A DNA stretch of 64,000 nucleotides, taken from positions 1-64,000 of IMG/VR virus record IMGVR_UViG_3300042361_000735; one strand, given 5' to 3'. Shown piece by piece: positions 63,012 through 64,000 of this stretch; the stretch's first letter is position 1, and the number at the start of each line of letters is the position of its first letter. Made by a program: the position numbers and the translations under genes. The notes beneath the pieces were generated by a model, which worked only from the letters and a program-made list of their open reading frames with translations, was not told the origin of the DNA and did not search any database. This DNA is from a virus.

Positions 63012-64000
63012 ATTTGAAGAATTTATTTACCTTATCATTTAATGATGGGAATGTCCATCCTAAATCTTCATAAATGCCTTTTAGTTTATTTAGTAGTGTT
63101 GATTCGAATCCCTCCTCTCTATCAGCAAATTCCTCAATTAATTTATTAATCACTTCAGGATCATTACCTGTAAATCCAATTACATCGATGTTATATGGAT
63201 TAGTTTTAAGTTGAATGTATTTCATCTTATCACCAGCAGTGAATAATGGATATTGCTTTTGTACTTTCTTAAATTTAAGTAAGTCATTGTAGTAGATAGC
63301 TGCTTTAGCATTGATAGGACATTTCAATTTCAATGTACTAAATATCTCACCTGTTCTAGGAGCACGCTCAATATATGACTCTACATTTTTAACTCCAGTA
63401 GGTTTAGCTAATTGATCAATAGGAATATCCTTAACGTATTTTTTAAAATCAATTATTTGTTGATCAATTTCTGGTTTAGGTTTACCAAACATAATGTCTT
63501 GAATCAATTTCTCTCCAAATTTAGAATACATTGGAGTCATATTTGATTTCATTAGGTCTAGACCCTTCATATCTAATTCATCAACAGTAACACCTTCTTT
63601 ATTTACAATATACATTGCATAACGACGTTTACCTGCAAAGTAACCCCGTTCAATAATCACTTCTTGCTTTAACTCAAAGTAATGATCACGTGTACCAACA
63701 TTAAAGTAATCTCTAGTTACTCTATCAATATTATTATTTGCTGCTGTTTGTATTTCAGTAGCAATTTCTAATACTGCTTTAATGTATTCGTCCTTAGTTG
63801 ATGTTTCAGGATAGCGTTGTAATACTAGATCCTTACATTGAATGAATAATGAGTCAGTATCAGATGTAACTACATAATCTTTATCTTCAGTACCTAATTT
63901 TTCATTCATCCATTCATTTACAAACTTAATTGATTCTTGAGTTACACGTTGACCAGTTAATGTGATTGCTTTAGATATCATTTTATGACCATCAGTATAG
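63004..64000 (-). CDS. Family B DNA polymerase, C-terminal part, T4 gp43-like (partial)
   Basis: At least 331 codons; the frame runs open past the window edge. Motif C SDTDSLF (about 39-45 of the visible 325-aa frame), GKRRYAMYIV (KKRY-type motif) and VDELDMKGLDLMKSNMTPMY are classic. The C-terminal KFFKFV could hold the clamp-binding peptide. Replicates the phage genome with gp45/44/62. Confidence 0.93.
   Translation of the reverse strand, partial: YTDGHKMISKAITLTGQRVTQESIKFVNEWMNEKLGTEDKDYVVTSDTDSLFIQCKDLVLQRYPETSTKDEYIKAVLEIATEIQTAANNNIDRVTRDYFNVGTRDHYFELKQEVIIERGYFAGKRRYAMYIVNKEGVTVDELDMKGLDLMKSNMTPMYSKFGEKLIQDIMFGKPKPEIDQQIIDFKKYVKDIPIDQLAKPTGVKNVESYIERAPRTGEIFSTLKLKCPINAKAAIYYNDLLKFKKVQKQYPLFTAGDKMKYIQLKTNPYNIDVIGFTGNDPEVINKLIEEFADREEGFESTLLNKLKGIYEDLGWTFPSLNDKVNKFFKFV

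Overview
The window looks like part of a large AT-rich tailed phage of T4-like (myovirus) type whose host is probably a member of the Bacteroidota. The phage assignment rests on T4-type baseplate wedge proteins (gp6-like, gp25-like), a gp55-type late sigma factor, and a T4-type replication set: family B DNA polymerase, sliding clamp gp45, and clamp-loader subunits gp44 and gp62. The host assignment rests on promoter-like sites with a 19-bp spacer and a TAnnTTTA-like -7 box (the Bacteroidota housekeeping layout), on exported proteins with lipoboxes and domains resembling type IX secretion C-terminal domains, on a DUF4494-like protein, and on a tmRNA tag ending in YALAA. Every convincing gene is on the minus strand.

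Layout in window coordinates (transcription runs from high to low): 1-8.4 kb holds virion and lysis genes (start of a structural gene, GH19-like endolysin, baseplate genes, late sigma). 8.5-28.6 kb is a dense accessory region of about 65 mostly very small genes. Many have their own GTGG/TTGG-N19-TANATTTA promoter. It includes AT-hook proteins, a GIY-YIG-like nuclease, an EF-hand protein, a DUF932 protein, an S-adenosylmethionine decarboxylase-like protein, an exported DNA/RNA nuclease and a metallophosphatase. Two non-coding stretches (9.15-9.5 kb and 15.3-15.7 kb) with 11-bp tandem repeats and phased A-tracts flank a more GC-rich block of these genes. 28.6-38.5 kb is an unusual run of about 13 genes, mostly for exported or membrane proteins: lipoproteins, beta-barrel-like proteins, a CsgG-like protein, and large secreted proteins with C-type lectin, dockerin-like and cohesin-like segments.

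38.5-40.2 kb is an RNA cluster: a tmRNA, tRNA-Leu(UAA), a 159-nt tRNA-like RNA of unknown type, tRNA-Gln(UUG), tRNA-Ser(UGA), tRNA-Thr(UGU) and tRNA-Glu(UUC), interleaved with two small CDSs that overlap the RNAs. 40.2-43 kb holds small genes and a ClpP-like protease. 43-56.2 kb is a glycan cassette (glycosyltransferases, two SDR epimerases, an LpxA-like acyltransferase, a DegT-type aminotransferase, methyltransferases). 56.2-64 kb holds replication genes interleaved with GroEL, GroES and a small heat-shock protein. The DNA polymerase runs off the right edge.

Taken together, the phage appears to bring its own late-transcription specificity, replisome core, folding and proteolysis factors (GroESL, Hsp20, ClpP, tmRNA), a sugar-building pathway, and a cell-envelope protein module. 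The last of these and the odd tRNA-like RNA are the best candidates for undescribed biology. All function calls come from reading motifs by eye; no database search was possible.
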